DNA of 64,000 bases from an uncultured Paenibacillaceae bacterium (GCA_946478845.1 CAMLDI010000010.1:1-64000); one strand, 5' to 3'; positions 46,254 to 55,186 are shown, counted from the stretch's first letter. Translations and numbers: made by a program. The notes: generated by a model not told the origin, from the sequence alone.

Positions 46254-47645
46254 ATGCCACTATTCAGTAAAAATCAAGGTCAGGCACCTATCCATTCCTA
46301 TTTAGAAGAAGATCGAAATGAATACCTGGAAACCTTAGGCCGCCATTATAAAAACCGTCTTCTCGGGGAAGCGGACATTCAATCCATTACTCGTTTGCCA
46401 GCTGAAGAAATGCGCAGGGCAGTAGAACGGATCCTGGCCCAATTTATGAGTGAAGAACGCCTTGTCCTTCCCCGAAGAGACCGGGATTTTTTGGTATCGA
46501 GAATTCTCAATGAGTCCGTTGGCCTGGGGCCTTTGGAAGGGCTTTTGAAGGATGAAGGAATTACGGAAATCCTAATCAATGGATATGACCGGGTATTTGT
46601 TGAAAAGAAAGGGAAGTTGGAGCAGGTTCCTGTTCGCTTTAAAAATGAAGAACACTTGAGGCAAATCATCGAACGGATTGTCGCTCCCATGGGACGAAGA
46701 ATTGATGAAAGTTCGCCTATGGTAGATGCACGCTTGCCCGATGGAAGCCGGGTGAATGCAGTCATTGCCCCCGTTAGCCTTTTTGGGTCAACGGTTTCCA
46801 TTCGCCGTTTTTCAAAAAATCCCTATACAATGGATAATTTAATGGGGTTTGGCACTTTTTCACCTGATATTTCCCGCTTTTTGCAAAACATCGTGAAAGC
46901 AAGATTAAATGTTTTGATTTCCGGGGGAACAGGGAGTGGGAAAACTACCTTGCTTAACGCCATGGCAGCTGCGATTCCTGAAGGTGAACGGGTCATTACC
47001 ATTGAGGATATGGCTGAATTGCGCCTGAATCGAAAACATGTGGTAGGGTTAGAAGCTCGTCCCGCCAATGTAGAGGGAACGGGGAGAATTAATATACGGG
47101 AGTTAGTTCGAAACGCTTTGCGGATGCGTCCAGACCGAATTGTTGTTGGGGAAGTTCGGAGCGGAGAAGCCTTTGATATGTTGCAAGCCATGAACACAGG
47201 CCATGAAGGCTCTTTAACCACTCTTCATGCCAATTCTGTGGCAGATGCCATTCGCCGTTTAGAGTCCATGGTCATTATGTCCGGGACAGGCCTGGGGTCA
47301 GAGGTAATCCGGGATTATATTTATTCCGCTTTAGATTATATTGTCCAAATCGGCCGTTTAGAGGATGGAAGCCGTAAAGTGTTGTCCATTTCCGAAGTGC
47401 AAAAAGGCAAAGACGGCAGCCTGGAAAAAATAGAAGAAATCTTTCGCTTTGACCGCCAGGGGATCGATGAAAATCAGATCGATGAAAATCATCATGTACT
47501 GGGGAACTTTATCGCAACAGGTGTTTATCCCCGCTCTTTAGAACGTTTTCAAGTGTATGGAATTCAGCAGGATTTGTCTGACTTTGAACCAGATCTTGCT
47601 TGCTATGAGAAGGAGATGGATAGGAAGCAGGTGTACCAGACATGA
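46254..47645 (+). CDS. cpaF: CpaF/TadA secretion ATPase
   Basis: A 463-residue type II/IV secretion ATPase that powers Flp pilus assembly. It has the N-terminal domain with GPLEGLLKDEGITEILING, Walker A SGGTGSGKTTLL (near residue 225), the Asp box ITIEDMAEL, Walker B RIVVGEVRSGEAFDML and the His box TGHEGSLTTLHANS. All catalytic motifs are intact. It overlaps tadB by 4 bases. Confidence 0.94.
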   Translation: MPLFSKNQGQAPIHSYLEEDRNEYLETLGRHYKNRLLGEADIQSITRLPAEEMRRAVERILAQFMSEERLVLPRRDRDFLVSRILNESVGLGPLEGLLKDEGITEILINGYDRVFVEKKGKLEQVPVRFKNEEHLRQIIERIVAPMGRRIDESSPMVDARLPDGSRVNAVIAPVSLFGSTVSIRRFSKNPYTMDNLMGFGTFSPDISRFLQNIVKARLNVLISGGTGSGKTTLLNAMAAAIPEGERVITIEDMAELRLNRKHVVGLEARPANVEGTGRINIRELVRNALRMRPDRIVVGEVRSGEAFDMLQAMNTGHEGSLTTLHANSVADAIRRLESMVIMSGTGLGSEVIRDYIYSALDYIVQIGRLEDGSRKVLSISEVQKGKDGSLEKIEEIFRFDRQGIDENQIDENHHVLGNFIATGVYPRSLERFQVYGIQQDLSDFEPDLACYEKEMDRKQVYQT

Positions 47646-48565
47646 TGACTTACTTCCTCGTCGCCTTTATTGGCACAATCCTTCTGCAAATTGGTGTGTA
47701 TTTTTTCATTCAATATTGGGTGAGTAAAAACAAGATTAAGAAAAATATTAAACCATTATTTATGGCGAAGAAGCGTAAAAGTTTCCTGGGGAAATTAGGG
47801 GATCGATTTGACCGGTCCGAACGGGGAAAAGTGATTTCCCAAAAGTTATTAGAAATGAATCTTACTATTAAACCTTCAGAATATATGGCCTTCCGGGTGG
47901 TTTTTTATATGGCTTCCTGGCTTATTGTCTCAAAAATGCTGGCAGTCTCCTCTTTAATTGGGTTAGTCTTAGGGATTGGATTGGTTGAAAGCGGGATTTG
48001 GCTTTTTTATCGTCAACGGAAAGCCAAGTATTTGCTTCAAGTAGAGGAACAGCTGCCAGAAGTATGCCGTATGCTGGGGAATACGGTCCGAGCCGGTTTT
48101 TCCATACAGCAGGGATTACAGCATGTAGCCCGTATCCTTGATTATCCATTAGGTCCCCATTTTCGCAATCTTGTAAACGAACTTGCCTTAGGGGTGGAAT
48201 TGAGTGAAGGGTTTAAGCACCTATTGGAACGCCTCCCGAGCAGGGAACTACGCTTTTTTTCTTCCACGATTTTATTACAGAAGGAATCCGGAGGGAATTT
48301 GTTTCAAGTCATGGACCAAATGGCAGACACATTAAAACAGCGGATTTTGGTGCAAAAATCCATTGAAACGGCAACAGCAGAAGGAAGGTATACAGCCTTT
48401 ATTTTACCCATACTTGGTTTGTTTATTGTGCTTATTTTTAGCCAGTCCATGGATTTAGGGAAACTTTTGTTAAATCCGATCGGGTTATTATTGTTGGGTG
48501 TATTTATTGTAGGACAAATCATCGGTTTTCTTCTGGTTCGAAGAATTAGCAATATCCGAGTTTAG
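47642..48565 (+). CDS. tadB: TadB-like platform membrane protein
   Basis: A 307-residue GspF-domain membrane protein. Hydrophobic segments lie at the N-terminus, near residues 90-120 and at the C-terminus. The cytosolic GspF core reads EEQLPEVCRMLGNTVRAGFSI and LLQKESGGNLFQVMDQMAD. With TadC it forms the inner-membrane platform on which the ATPase acts. Confidence 0.88.
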   Translation: MMTYFLVAFIGTILLQIGVYFFIQYWVSKNKIKKNIKPLFMAKKRKSFLGKLGDRFDRSERGKVISQKLLEMNLTIKPSEYMAFRVVFYMASWLIVSKMLAVSSLIGLVLGIGLVESGIWLFYRQRKAKYLLQVEEQLPEVCRMLGNTVRAGFSIQQGLQHVARILDYPLGPHFRNLVNELALGVELSEGFKHLLERLPSRELRFFSSTILLQKESGGNLFQVMDQMADTLKQRILVQKSIETATAEGRYTAFILPILGLFIVLIFSQSMDLGKLLLNPIGLLLLGVFIVGQIIGFLLVRRISNIRV

Positions 48566-48577
48566 GAGGTGAGGGAG

Positions 48578-49486
48578 ATGACGGAAATAACCATCTTGAT
48601 TTATGGAGCGGTGGCTTTATTTTTAGTTTTTTCTTTCTATTATTATCGCTTTACCATACATAGGAGCAAACTCCGGGATAAAATTACTGCCATTTTTGCC
48701 AGGGAACAAGTACTGAAAAAAGTTAGCTGGCAAGAGAAATGGGTGAAAAAGCTGGTAAGCTGGTCGAAAGATTTGGCCCCATTGGGGAGTAAACTCACCT
48801 TTTTCAGTAAAACGGATGACATTGAAAAAAATTTAACCCGTGCCGGTCGGCCTTTTCGTCTTCAGGCAATAGATATTCATGGGTTAAAAATGCTGTCAGC
48901 CATCCTTGGTTTAATTACTGGGATGCTAATGATGATTCCTCTTTTTTTCCTGGGGATGGCTGCTCCATTGTTGTTTTTACTGCTGGGCTTCTTCATCCCT
49001 CTTTTGGTTTTAAAACAGCTGGGAGACCTGCGGCAAATGGCTATTTCTCAGGAACTTCCTGATTTTTTTGATACCATTTCCATCACCCTTTCTGCTGGCC
49101 TTAGCCTGGAAACAGCTCTGCAGAGATATGTGAAAACAACAGAAGGAGCCTTAAGCGATGAGCTGAGTGTATTCAATGATGAAGTAAAATTAGGGGTTCC
49201 CAGGGAAGAAGCTCTCATGAATCTGTCTCGGAGAACCCAGAACCCGGACGTGGAGAATCTTACCCATGATTTAATACAGGCCATTCGCCTTGGGGTTCCC
49301 TTTGCTAAAACATTTCGTTTGCAGGCAGAAGGGATGCGTAAAATCCGTGAAGAACGGGCCAAGGATCAGGCAAGAAAGGCTGGCCCAAAACTTGCACTGG
49401 TCACCACTCTGGTATTTACCCCTTCGATTATGATTTTTATCATTGGTATGCTCATTTTGAATTTTATGAGCGGGAAGGGATTTTAG
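48578..49486 (+). CDS. tadC: TadC-like platform membrane protein
   Basis: A 302-residue GspF-domain membrane protein that follows TadB by 12 bases. The core shows SQELPDFFDTISITLSAGLSL and the later AFAKTFRLQAEGMR-like segment (VPFAKTFRLQAEGMRKIRE), with C-terminal helices. I chose ATG 48578 after AGGAGG; the GTG at 48569 is part of that ribosome site. It abuts the next gene directly. Confidence 0.88.
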   Translation: MTEITILIYGAVALFLVFSFYYYRFTIHRSKLRDKITAIFAREQVLKKVSWQEKWVKKLVSWSKDLAPLGSKLTFFSKTDDIEKNLTRAGRPFRLQAIDIHGLKMLSAILGLITGMLMMIPLFFLGMAAPLLFLLLGFFIPLLVLKQLGDLRQMAISQELPDFFDTISITLSAGLSLETALQRYVKTTEGALSDELSVFNDEVKLGVPREEALMNLSRRTQNPDVENLTHDLIQAIRLGVPFAKTFRLQAEGMRKIREERAKDQARKAGPKLALVTTLVFTPSIMIFIIGMLILNFMSGKGF

Positions 49487-50188
49487 ATGAGGAACCTGTT
49501 AAATGAAAAGGGAAATGTTACCGTTGCTTTCCTCGTCTATTTCGCTCTTTTTCTGTTCGCATTGGTTTTGATTTTAAACCTAAGTAAAGTTTGGTACGCT
49601 CATTCCCACTCCCACACCTCTGCAGATGCTGCCAGTTTAGCGGCAACACAAAAAGTGAATGAAATTATACGTCAAAATTCTGACTTACTTACTTTAATTA
49701 ATATAAAAATCCAGGAAGAAGTGGAAAAGGTCCTTTCAGAGCATCCCGGGATTGATCCTGAGGAAGCCAGAAGAGAAGTGGTGGATGGCATGGTTACGGA
49801 TGAAAGCCAACAAGATTCTCTCTATTTTGCAGACTATGAAGAAATTCCAGTGCCTACCCTTCTTCAGTTAGCCTATGATTTTAACAGTACAATCATTGGG
49901 CAGAAAGTGTGGTTCATTCTTTCTGCTCATAAAGAAGAACTAGCGGCTTATGTTCAGGAATATCTAAAGAAGAATGGTTCCTATGAAAATAGTGATCAAA
50001 TCGCCCATGGACGGATTGAGATGCCCTATACATCAAAAGGGCGGATCCGTGTCATTGCTCAAACTGAACTAAATCCTGTATGGATTTCCGGATTGCCATT
50101 GCCTGATTTTGATCGGGTGGAAGGGGAAGGGGTAGGTCCAAAACTTGTCTATCTGGAAAAAATGCCACCAATCACTATTGAATTTTAA
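49487..50188 (+). CDS. TadG-like Flp pilus assembly protein
   Basis: A 233-residue protein with a prepilin-like N-terminus NEKG|NVTVAFLVYFALFLFALVL. The +5 Glu is replaced by Ala, so processing may differ from TadE. A conserved Tad-type segment SADAASLAATQKVNE follows the helix, then a mostly polar extracellular domain of about 160 residues. TadF/TadG proteins are minor pseudopilins or scaffold proteins of the Flp pilus. It starts on the base after the tadC stop. Confidence 0.78.
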   Translation: MRNLLNEKGNVTVAFLVYFALFLFALVLILNLSKVWYAHSHSHTSADAASLAATQKVNEIIRQNSDLLTLINIKIQEEVEKVLSEHPGIDPEEARREVVDGMVTDESQQDSLYFADYEEIPVPTLLQLAYDFNSTIIGQKVWFILSAHKEELAAYVQEYLKKNGSYENSDQIAHGRIEMPYTSKGRIRVIAQTELNPVWISGLPLPDFDRVEGEGVGPKLVYLEKMPPITIEF

Positions 50189-50203
50189 GGAAAGAAGAGG
50201 CAA

Positions 50204-50665
50204 GTGAAAATGACATGGATTCATGAATGGACTTGGTGGATTGCAGGAATCATCCTGGTGGTCGCGGTCATCACCGATTTAAAAAAACGGATTATTCCCG
50301 ATTGGTTGTTAGGAATGGGAGGGATTATTTTTCTCATATTGCACCTATTACATCCTCAGCATCTGGGGATGTACCTCTTGTCTGCTGTTGCTTTCTTTCT
50401 AGCATTATGGATACTCGCCATTTTTTCAAAAGGTGGGGTTGGCGGCGGAGATATTAAGCTTTTTTCCCTCCTTGGCCTGGGATTGGGATGGGAACCTACC
50501 TTATGGATCTTTATTTTTTCCCATTTAATCGGTGGAGGATGGGTCCTCATCCTTTATGTATATAGGACATTACGAAAAAAACATTCCATGGAAAAAGGGG
50601 ATACTCTTCCCTTTGCACCTTTTATTTTAGCAGGGTTTATAATCACATTCTTTTTCTATGTCTAA
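50204..50665 (+). CDS. Prepilin peptidase (A24 family, TadV-like)
   Basis: A 153-residue membrane aspartyl protease with five or six helices and the two active-site Asp motifs: ITDLKKRIIPD (near residue 25) and GVGGGDIKLF (near residue 80). It lacks the N-terminal methyltransferase domain, as TadV/CpaA enzymes do. It should process the pilin at 33272 and TadE. GTG 50204 or ATG 50210 may be the start. Toxin 4 begins 18 bases after its stop, in the same transcription unit. Confidence 0.88.
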   Translation: MKMTWIHEWTWWIAGIILVVAVITDLKKRIIPDWLLGMGGIIFLILHLLHPQHLGMYLLSAVAFFLALWILAIFSKGGVGGGDIKLFSLLGLGLGWEPTLWIFIFSHLIGGGWVLILYVYRTLRKKHSMEKGDTLPFAPFILAGFIITFFFYV

Positions 50666-50683
50666 CAAAAAGGAGGCGATAAA

Positions 50684-51970
50684 ATGAAGAAAAAGATGAC
50701 TATTTTTACTTTTTTACTAGTTTTATTGTTGCAGGTAGGCCTATTTTCTGCACAAGCTGAAGTTTCCCTGCCTAATCCAAGTTTGCCAAATCCGTCTTTA
50801 CCCAATACAAGCCTTCCCAATCCATCATTGCCAAATCCATCTCTCTCCGATTCGGATTTATCCAACCCATCTCTTCCTGGTACTGATGCTGAGTCGTCAG
50901 AAAAAGGAAGCAATCCAGATGGTACTTCTGCCGATGAGGATAAAGGATGGATTGATAGTCTTACAGATTTTGTTCAATCCGTAGGGGATAAACTAGATAG
51001 CTTTACGCAAAACGCCATTGATACATTAGGGGATATAGGAAGTTCTATTCTGAACGGTTTAGCAGATGCAGGCCAATGGATTGCGGACAATTGGGAGTTT
51101 ACTGCTGCAGCTGTTGCAGGGATTGGTTTAACGATAGCGGGTATCTTCGTTGCACCTCTCCTACCTATTGGATTATCCATTTTAGCCGGCATGGCGATCT
51201 CTGGGGGCATTGGCTATTTCACTGGCTTACGGGGTGAAGATTTAACCAAAGAAATGGGCATCGGTGGGGCACTTGGTGCTATTGGCGGGGGAGTCTTAGG
51301 AATAGTTGGAAAATTAGCTGGGACAGGCTTAAAAACTCTTGTAACTGGAAGTGCCTTAAGTGGAGCAATTACCAGTATGGCTGATGATACCTTACATAAT
51401 CGGAAACCCAGTATACCAAAAGCAGTCATTGGAGCAGCCCTGGGTGTTGGATTAACCACCTTAATGTTGGGAGGCCAGGGATTAGGATTAGCAAATAAAT
51501 TAATGAATCCTGGGCAGGTTTCTAAACCATCTGTTAGTAGTCAGAAAGTGGATGTGCCGGATGGGACTGGAAAGGGTACTGGTACGGTAGTTGGTGAGGG
51601 AACGCCTAAGATTGGAAACAACGCATTAACCGTTTACGACCCTAAGTTTGCAGCGCAGCAGTTATTAAAAGACGGAAAGATACCTTTAGAATTCCTCCAA
51701 AAGATGGTTCCTAAAGATGCTGTTAATACTTTTAAACCATCGGCGACAATTACAGATGGATATAAATACAATTTTACAATTAATGGTACTAAAATTGAAA
51801 TTAAATGGCATGCACCTGATGCAAATGCGGCGGCAAAATTTCCAGGAAGTAATTCAGGGAGTGGATGGACAGCCCAGATAAAAGTGGGTAATAAATTGCT
51901 TGGACAAGATGGTAAATTCTATAATAAACCGAGTAATATAACTCACATTCCTGTGGAGGGGATTAAATGA
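50684..51970 (+). CDS. Secreted polymorphic toxin 4 (Ntox30-like tail) at the end of the Tad operon
   Basis: A 428-residue full-length toxin with the best ribosome site of the set (AAGGAGGCG). It has the signal peptide (LFSAQA-EV), SLPNP repeats, acidic linker, amphipathic segment, glycine-rich core and QKVDVPDG linker. The unique tail of about 130 residues has IKWHAPDANAAAKFPGSNSG, GWTAQIKVGNKLL and ends NITHIPVEG. From memory this is similar to the 'polymorphic toxin type 30' group, a predicted RNase family; a profile search would decide. It lies 18 bases after the prepilin peptidase gene, so it is expressed with the pilus. Confidence 0.8.
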   Translation: MKKKMTIFTFLLVLLLQVGLFSAQAEVSLPNPSLPNPSLPNTSLPNPSLPNPSLSDSDLSNPSLPGTDAESSEKGSNPDGTSADEDKGWIDSLTDFVQSVGDKLDSFTQNAIDTLGDIGSSILNGLADAGQWIADNWEFTAAAVAGIGLTIAGIFVAPLLPIGLSILAGMAISGGIGYFTGLRGEDLTKEMGIGGALGAIGGGVLGIVGKLAGTGLKTLVTGSALSGAITSMADDTLHNRKPSIPKAVIGAALGVGLTTLMLGGQGLGLANKLMNPGQVSKPSVSSQKVDVPDGTGKGTGTVVGEGTPKIGNNALTVYDPKFAAQQLLKDGKIPLEFLQKMVPKDAVNTFKPSATITDGYKYNFTINGTKIEIKWHAPDANAAAKFPGSNSGSGWTAQIKVGNKLLGQDGKFYNKPSNITHIPVEGIK

Positions 51971-52374
51971 TGTTAGAGTATTATAGATCTTTACCTGATT
52001 ATATGTCTGTTGATGAGTTGAAAAAGTTGTTTAGTAGTTTTTTAAGTGAAATCAGAACCACTAATTCTAACTTAGAGGAATCTTTAGAATCTTTACTTGA
52101 ATTAGCTGATAGACAATGGCACACCTATGAATTGTTAGATGAGGATGTAAAGAGAGAAATAGAAGAATGGCTTTTAAGTATTATTGATTTTGATTCAGAT
52201 GAAATTATTGAGTATCTAACATTGATTGTTGGTAGATTAGGTTTATCAAAGTTGTATGTTACTATTAAGAGTTCATTAACAAGCAATTTAAAAAAAGAGG
52301 TTAGACAGATAATTGAGGAGACAGTAAATGAAATAGATGGTCATGTAGAGGATCCATACTACGGAATGAGGTAA
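51967..52374 (+). CDS. Putative immunity protein for toxin 4
   Basis: A 135-residue acidic, helical, cytosolic protein (SVDELKKLFSSFLSEIR, LEESLESLLELADRQW). Family not recognised. It overlaps the toxin stop by four bases with GGAGGGG before it, which couples its translation to the toxin, as usual for immunity genes. A terminator follows five bases after the stop. Confidence 0.7.
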   Translation: MMLEYYRSLPDYMSVDELKKLFSSFLSEIRTTNSNLEESLESLLELADRQWHTYELLDEDVKREIEEWLLSIIDFDSDEIIEYLTLIVGRLGLSKLYVTIKSSLTSNLKKEVRQIIEETVNEIDGHVEDPYYGMR

Positions 52375-52378
52375 TGTA

Positions 52379-52412
52379 TCAGTCATACAGTTTCGGCTGG
52401 TGTGACTTTCTT
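52379..52412 (+). terminator. Terminator after the Tad/toxin 4 unit
   Basis: An imperfect hairpin AGTCATACAG ... CTGGTGTGACT followed by TTCTTTTTT, directly after immunity gene 4. Confidence 0.65.
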
Positions 52413-52498
52413 TTTTGCCCGTATACACATGGGATTTAAAGTGGTGTTTTCTAGTATGGGCGAGTCCATATATATTTTGAAAATACAGGAATAAATTA

Positions 52499-52629
52499 GA
52501 AAGTTCCAGATACAGCTCAATCGAATAAAGGAATCAGATTTAGTAATAATAGATGATTTAATGTATATGGCAATAGACAATCGTGAAGGAAATTTATTAT
52601 TCTATCTTATAAATGATTTATATGAATGA
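52499..52629 (+). pseudogene. IstB fragment of an IS21-family element
   Basis: In one frame this stretch reads FQIQLNRIKESDLVIIDDLM then YMAIDNREGNLLFYLINDLY and a stop. This is the Walker B region of an IS21 helper ATPase (IstB). The Walker A part and the rest are absent. It lies just before the truncated toxin cassette 5 and suggests IS-driven rearrangement here. Confidence 0.72.
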
Positions 52630-53504
52630 AGTTCAATTATTTAAAGATGAATAGGGAGATAATTGGGTGGATTGTGAATTATATTGTCACATTTATAGGG
52701 CCGAAAGGACCTCTCCTACCTATTGGATTATCCATTTTAGCCGGCATGGCGATCTCTGGGGGCATTGGCTATTTCACTGGCTTACGGGGTGAAGATTTAA
52801 CCAAAGAAATGGGCATCGGTGGGGCACTTGGTGCTATTGGCGGGGGAGTCTTAGGAATAGTTGGAAAATTAGCTGGGACAGGCTTAAAAACTCTTGTAAC
52901 TGGAAGTGCCTTAAGTGGAGCAATTACCAGTATGGCTGATGATACCTTACATAATCGAAAGATCAGCATACCAAAAGCAGTCATTGGCGCAGCCCTGGGT
53001 GTTGGATTAACCGCCTTATTGGTGGGAGGCCAGGGATTAGGATTAGCAAATAAATTAATGAATCCTGGGCAAGTTTCCAAGCCATCTGTTAGTAGTCAGA
53101 AAGTGGATGTGCCCGATGGTACTACTTCAGCTACTGTGGGTGGTTTTAACTCTGATTTGCTTGATGAATTAGCAAAAAGTGGAGTCAAGTATAATCCAGA
53201 CATTGTATCTATTACAAAAACGCCTGAAGGAAAGCTAGTGTGGTTGGAAAATGGAAATGCCAAAGCCGGTTTAGAACATATTATGAACCATGCAGAAGAA
53301 TTTGCAACTAAAGGAATTGCTAAAGAGGATATTCCTAATTTTATTATGAAGGCATTAGAAAGTGGGAAGGTAGTAGGGTATCAAGGAAAAGGTACCGGAA
53401 GACCTATATATGAATTAGTATATAATGGTGTAAAACAACAGGTAGCAATCACCACTGGAAGTAATGGGTTTGTAGTTGGTGCTAATCCCGTATCTATACG
53501 ATAA
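52626..53504 (+). CDS. Orphan toxin cassette 5 with CdiA-CT-like RNase domain
   Basis: Core homology begins suddenly at about 52710 (PLLPIGLSILAGMAISGG), right after a hairpin that resembles the cassette terminators; the 28 residues before it are unrelated and there is no signal peptide or repeat. From there to about 52970 it is almost identical in DNA to toxin 4, a sign of recent duplication or gene conversion. The tail after QKVDVPDG has WLENGNAKAGLEHIMNHAEE, GRPIYELVYNG and GFVVGANPV, a pattern seen in CdiA-type C-terminal RNase domains. Expression and secretion as it stands are doubtful; the start codon is uncertain. Confidence 0.7.
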   Translation: MKFNYLKMNREIIGWIVNYIVTFIGPKGPLLPIGLSILAGMAISGGIGYFTGLRGEDLTKEMGIGGALGAIGGGVLGIVGKLAGTGLKTLVTGSALSGAITSMADDTLHNRKISIPKAVIGAALGVGLTALLVGGQGLGLANKLMNPGQVSKPSVSSQKVDVPDGTTSATVGGFNSDLLDELAKSGVKYNPDIVSITKTPEGKLVWLENGNAKAGLEHIMNHAEEFATKGIAKEDIPNFIMKALESGKVVGYQGKGTGRPIYELVYNGVKQQVAITTGSNGFVVGANPVSIR

Positions 53505-53517
53505 GGAGTATTATAAA

Positions 53518-53826
53518 ATGCAGGTAATCAAATTACAATTAGAGTACAAGTGTTATCCTATGTGGATATACAATGAAAAAGGGTTATTAATTAATAATGA
53601 TTTGGTAGATGAACTAGCAGATGATGAAGAAATAGATTCAATCTTAGTTAGTATTCAAGAAGAGTTTGATCGTTTGTATATTGATGATGGAATAGATTTT
53701 AGATACAAAGGTTTTTCTGATGAAAAAGAAAAAGAAAGGTTTTTGGGAAAAGTAGAAAAAGCTTATATGATTATAAAAAACAAAGTTAGTAACAAATATA
53801 AAGTTAAAAATTTAATTGTTGTATAA
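53518..53826 (+). CDS. Putative immunity protein for toxin cassette 5
   Basis: A 102-residue acidic protein (YNEKGLLINNDLVDELADDE) with no recognised family. ATG 53518 follows AAGGAG and is 13 bases after the toxin stop; the longer frame overlapping the toxin has no support. Soluble, probably cytosolic. The adjacent IS3-family element begins 80 bases further on. Confidence 0.68.
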   Translation: MQVIKLQLEYKCYPMWIYNEKGLLINNDLVDELADDEEIDSILVSIQEEFDRLYIDDGIDFRYKGFSDEKEKERFLGKVEKAYMIIKNKVSNKYKVKNLIVV

Positions 53827-53965
53827 TCCATGAAACAATAGTTAGCAGTAATAAACAATTAACAAAAAAAATTAAAATTAATATGATGGTAGAATTGATG
53901 CTAGACTAAAAAGTAGACACAGATTGTTATAATAAAAATATATAACAATGATGAGGTGTGTCTTG

Positions 53966-54259
53966 ATGTCAAAAGATAACGGAAAGCGGTACGATGAAAC
54001 ATTTAAAAAAGAAACGGTAAAGTATATTCTGGAGAATCATAAGCCAGTGGCACAGGTGGCTCGAGAAACTGGCGTAAATATAAATACTTTACATGGCTGG
54101 ATCAAGAAATATGGTCAGCAGACTGAAATGAAATCTGCACAAACGTTTTCTTCTCCTGAAGCTGAGTTAAGGGCATTACAAAAACAATTACGTGATTTAG
54201 AGGAGGAAAATGAAATCCTAAAAAAGGCGATGCACTACTTCGCGAAAAGCCCTCGCTAA
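53966..54259 (+). CDS. IS3-family transposase OrfA
   Basis: A 97-residue helix-turn-helix protein (KRYDETFKKETVKYILEN, VAQVARETGVNINTLHGWIK) with a C-terminal leucine-zipper-like coil (LRALQKQLRDLEEENEILKK). It binds the IS ends. ATG 53966 follows GAGGTG. Its 3' part holds a slippery A6G (54220-54226), where a -1 shift joins it to OrfB. Confidence 0.88.
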   Translation: MSKDNGKRYDETFKKETVKYILENHKPVAQVARETGVNINTLHGWIKKYGQQTEMKSAQTFSSPEAELRALQKQLRDLEEENEILKKAMHYFAKSPR

Positions 54260-54297
54260 AGTTCGAATTTATTCATCACCATCGCTCCCAATACCGA

Positions 54298-55128
54298 GTG
54301 GAGAAGATGTGCAAAGTCCTGGGAGTTTCTAAAGGCGGTTATTTTAAATGGTTGAAACGGCCAAAGAGTGATCGAACAAAAAAGCATGAAGAGCTATCCC
54401 AAAAAATCTTACAAACTCATCTAGAATTCAAGCAGCGATATGGAAGTATAAAAATCACAAAAATCCTAAACAAGCGTGGAATAAAGGTTAGCGAACGTAC
54501 AGTTTCACGTATTATGACAAAAAATAATTGGAAGTCTTGTACGGTGAAAAAGTATAAAGCAACTACAAATTCCAAGCATCAACACCCAGTAAGCGAAAAT
54601 GTACTGAATCGACAATTTAAAGTAAGCAAGCCTAATCAAGCTTGGGTAACGGATATCACTTATATTCCTACCGATGAAGGATGGCTTTATTTAGCCAGTG
54701 TAATGGATCTATATTCACGTAAAATTGTGGGATGGTCCATGGATAAAACGATGACGAAAGAGCTTGTAATCAACGCCTTAAAAATGGCTTACCATCGACA
54801 GAAGCCCGAAAAGGGGTTGATTCATCATTCGGATCGTGGGGTTCAGTACGCTTCCAGCGAATATCAGAAACTATTAAAACAATATAAAATGAAAGGCAGT
54901 ATGAGCCGTAAAGGAAACTGTTACGACAACGCTTGTATTGAATCCTTTCACGGAATTCTTAAACGTGAACTTGTTTATCAAACAAAATTTAAAACAAGGC
55001 ATGAAGCGAAAAAATCCCTCTTTGAATACATAGAGTTCTTTTATAATTCTAAGAGGATTCACTCAACGCTTAATTACCATACACCTAATGAATTCGAGAA
55101 AATGTATAGTAAACAATCAGTGGCATAG
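54298..55128 (+). CDS. IS3-family transposase OrfB (DDE integrase)
   Basis: The catalytic part of the IS3 transposase. The true frame enters from OrfA by -1 frameshift at 54220-54226, reading GDALLREKPSLKFEFIHHH before the GTG at 54298, so the fusion protein is longer than this frame. Motifs: HTH_21 (YGSIKITKILNKRG), first Asp WVTDITYI, second Asp HHSDRGVQY and catalytic Glu ESFHGILKRE, i.e. a complete DDE set. The element is probably active. Confidence 0.9.
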   Translation: MEKMCKVLGVSKGGYFKWLKRPKSDRTKKHEELSQKILQTHLEFKQRYGSIKITKILNKRGIKVSERTVSRIMTKNNWKSCTVKKYKATTNSKHQHPVSENVLNRQFKVSKPNQAWVTDITYIPTDEGWLYLASVMDLYSRKIVGWSMDKTMTKELVINALKMAYHRQKPEKGLIHHSDRGVQYASSEYQKLLKQYKMKGSMSRKGNCYDNACIESFHGILKRELVYQTKFKTRHEAKKSLFEYIEFFYNSKRIHSTLNYHTPNEFEKMYSKQSVA

Positions 55129-55134
55129 AAATTT

Positions 55135-55186
55135 CCTTTATAAAAAAGGTTAAAAATGGTTTTTCTTTTAATCTTTTTTATAAAGG
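55135..55186 (+). terminator. Long hairpin at the end of the IS3 transposase gene
   Basis: A 21-bp stem (55135-55155 with 55166-55186, one G-T wobble) and a 10-base loop just after the OrfB stop. Both arms are A/T rich with a T6 tract, so it can serve as a terminator in both directions. Confidence 0.7.

Noticed and set aside
50662..50913. Minus-strand open frames with GFGKDGLGK-type repeats (also 37924-38214)
   Set aside because: Antisense shadow of the SLPNP repeat, with no ribosome site.
34943..53504. LXG/WXG100-type (T7SS) toxins
   Set aside because: The N-termini are Sec signal peptides with SLPNP repeats, not the helical LXG domain, and no esx or yuk genes are in the window.
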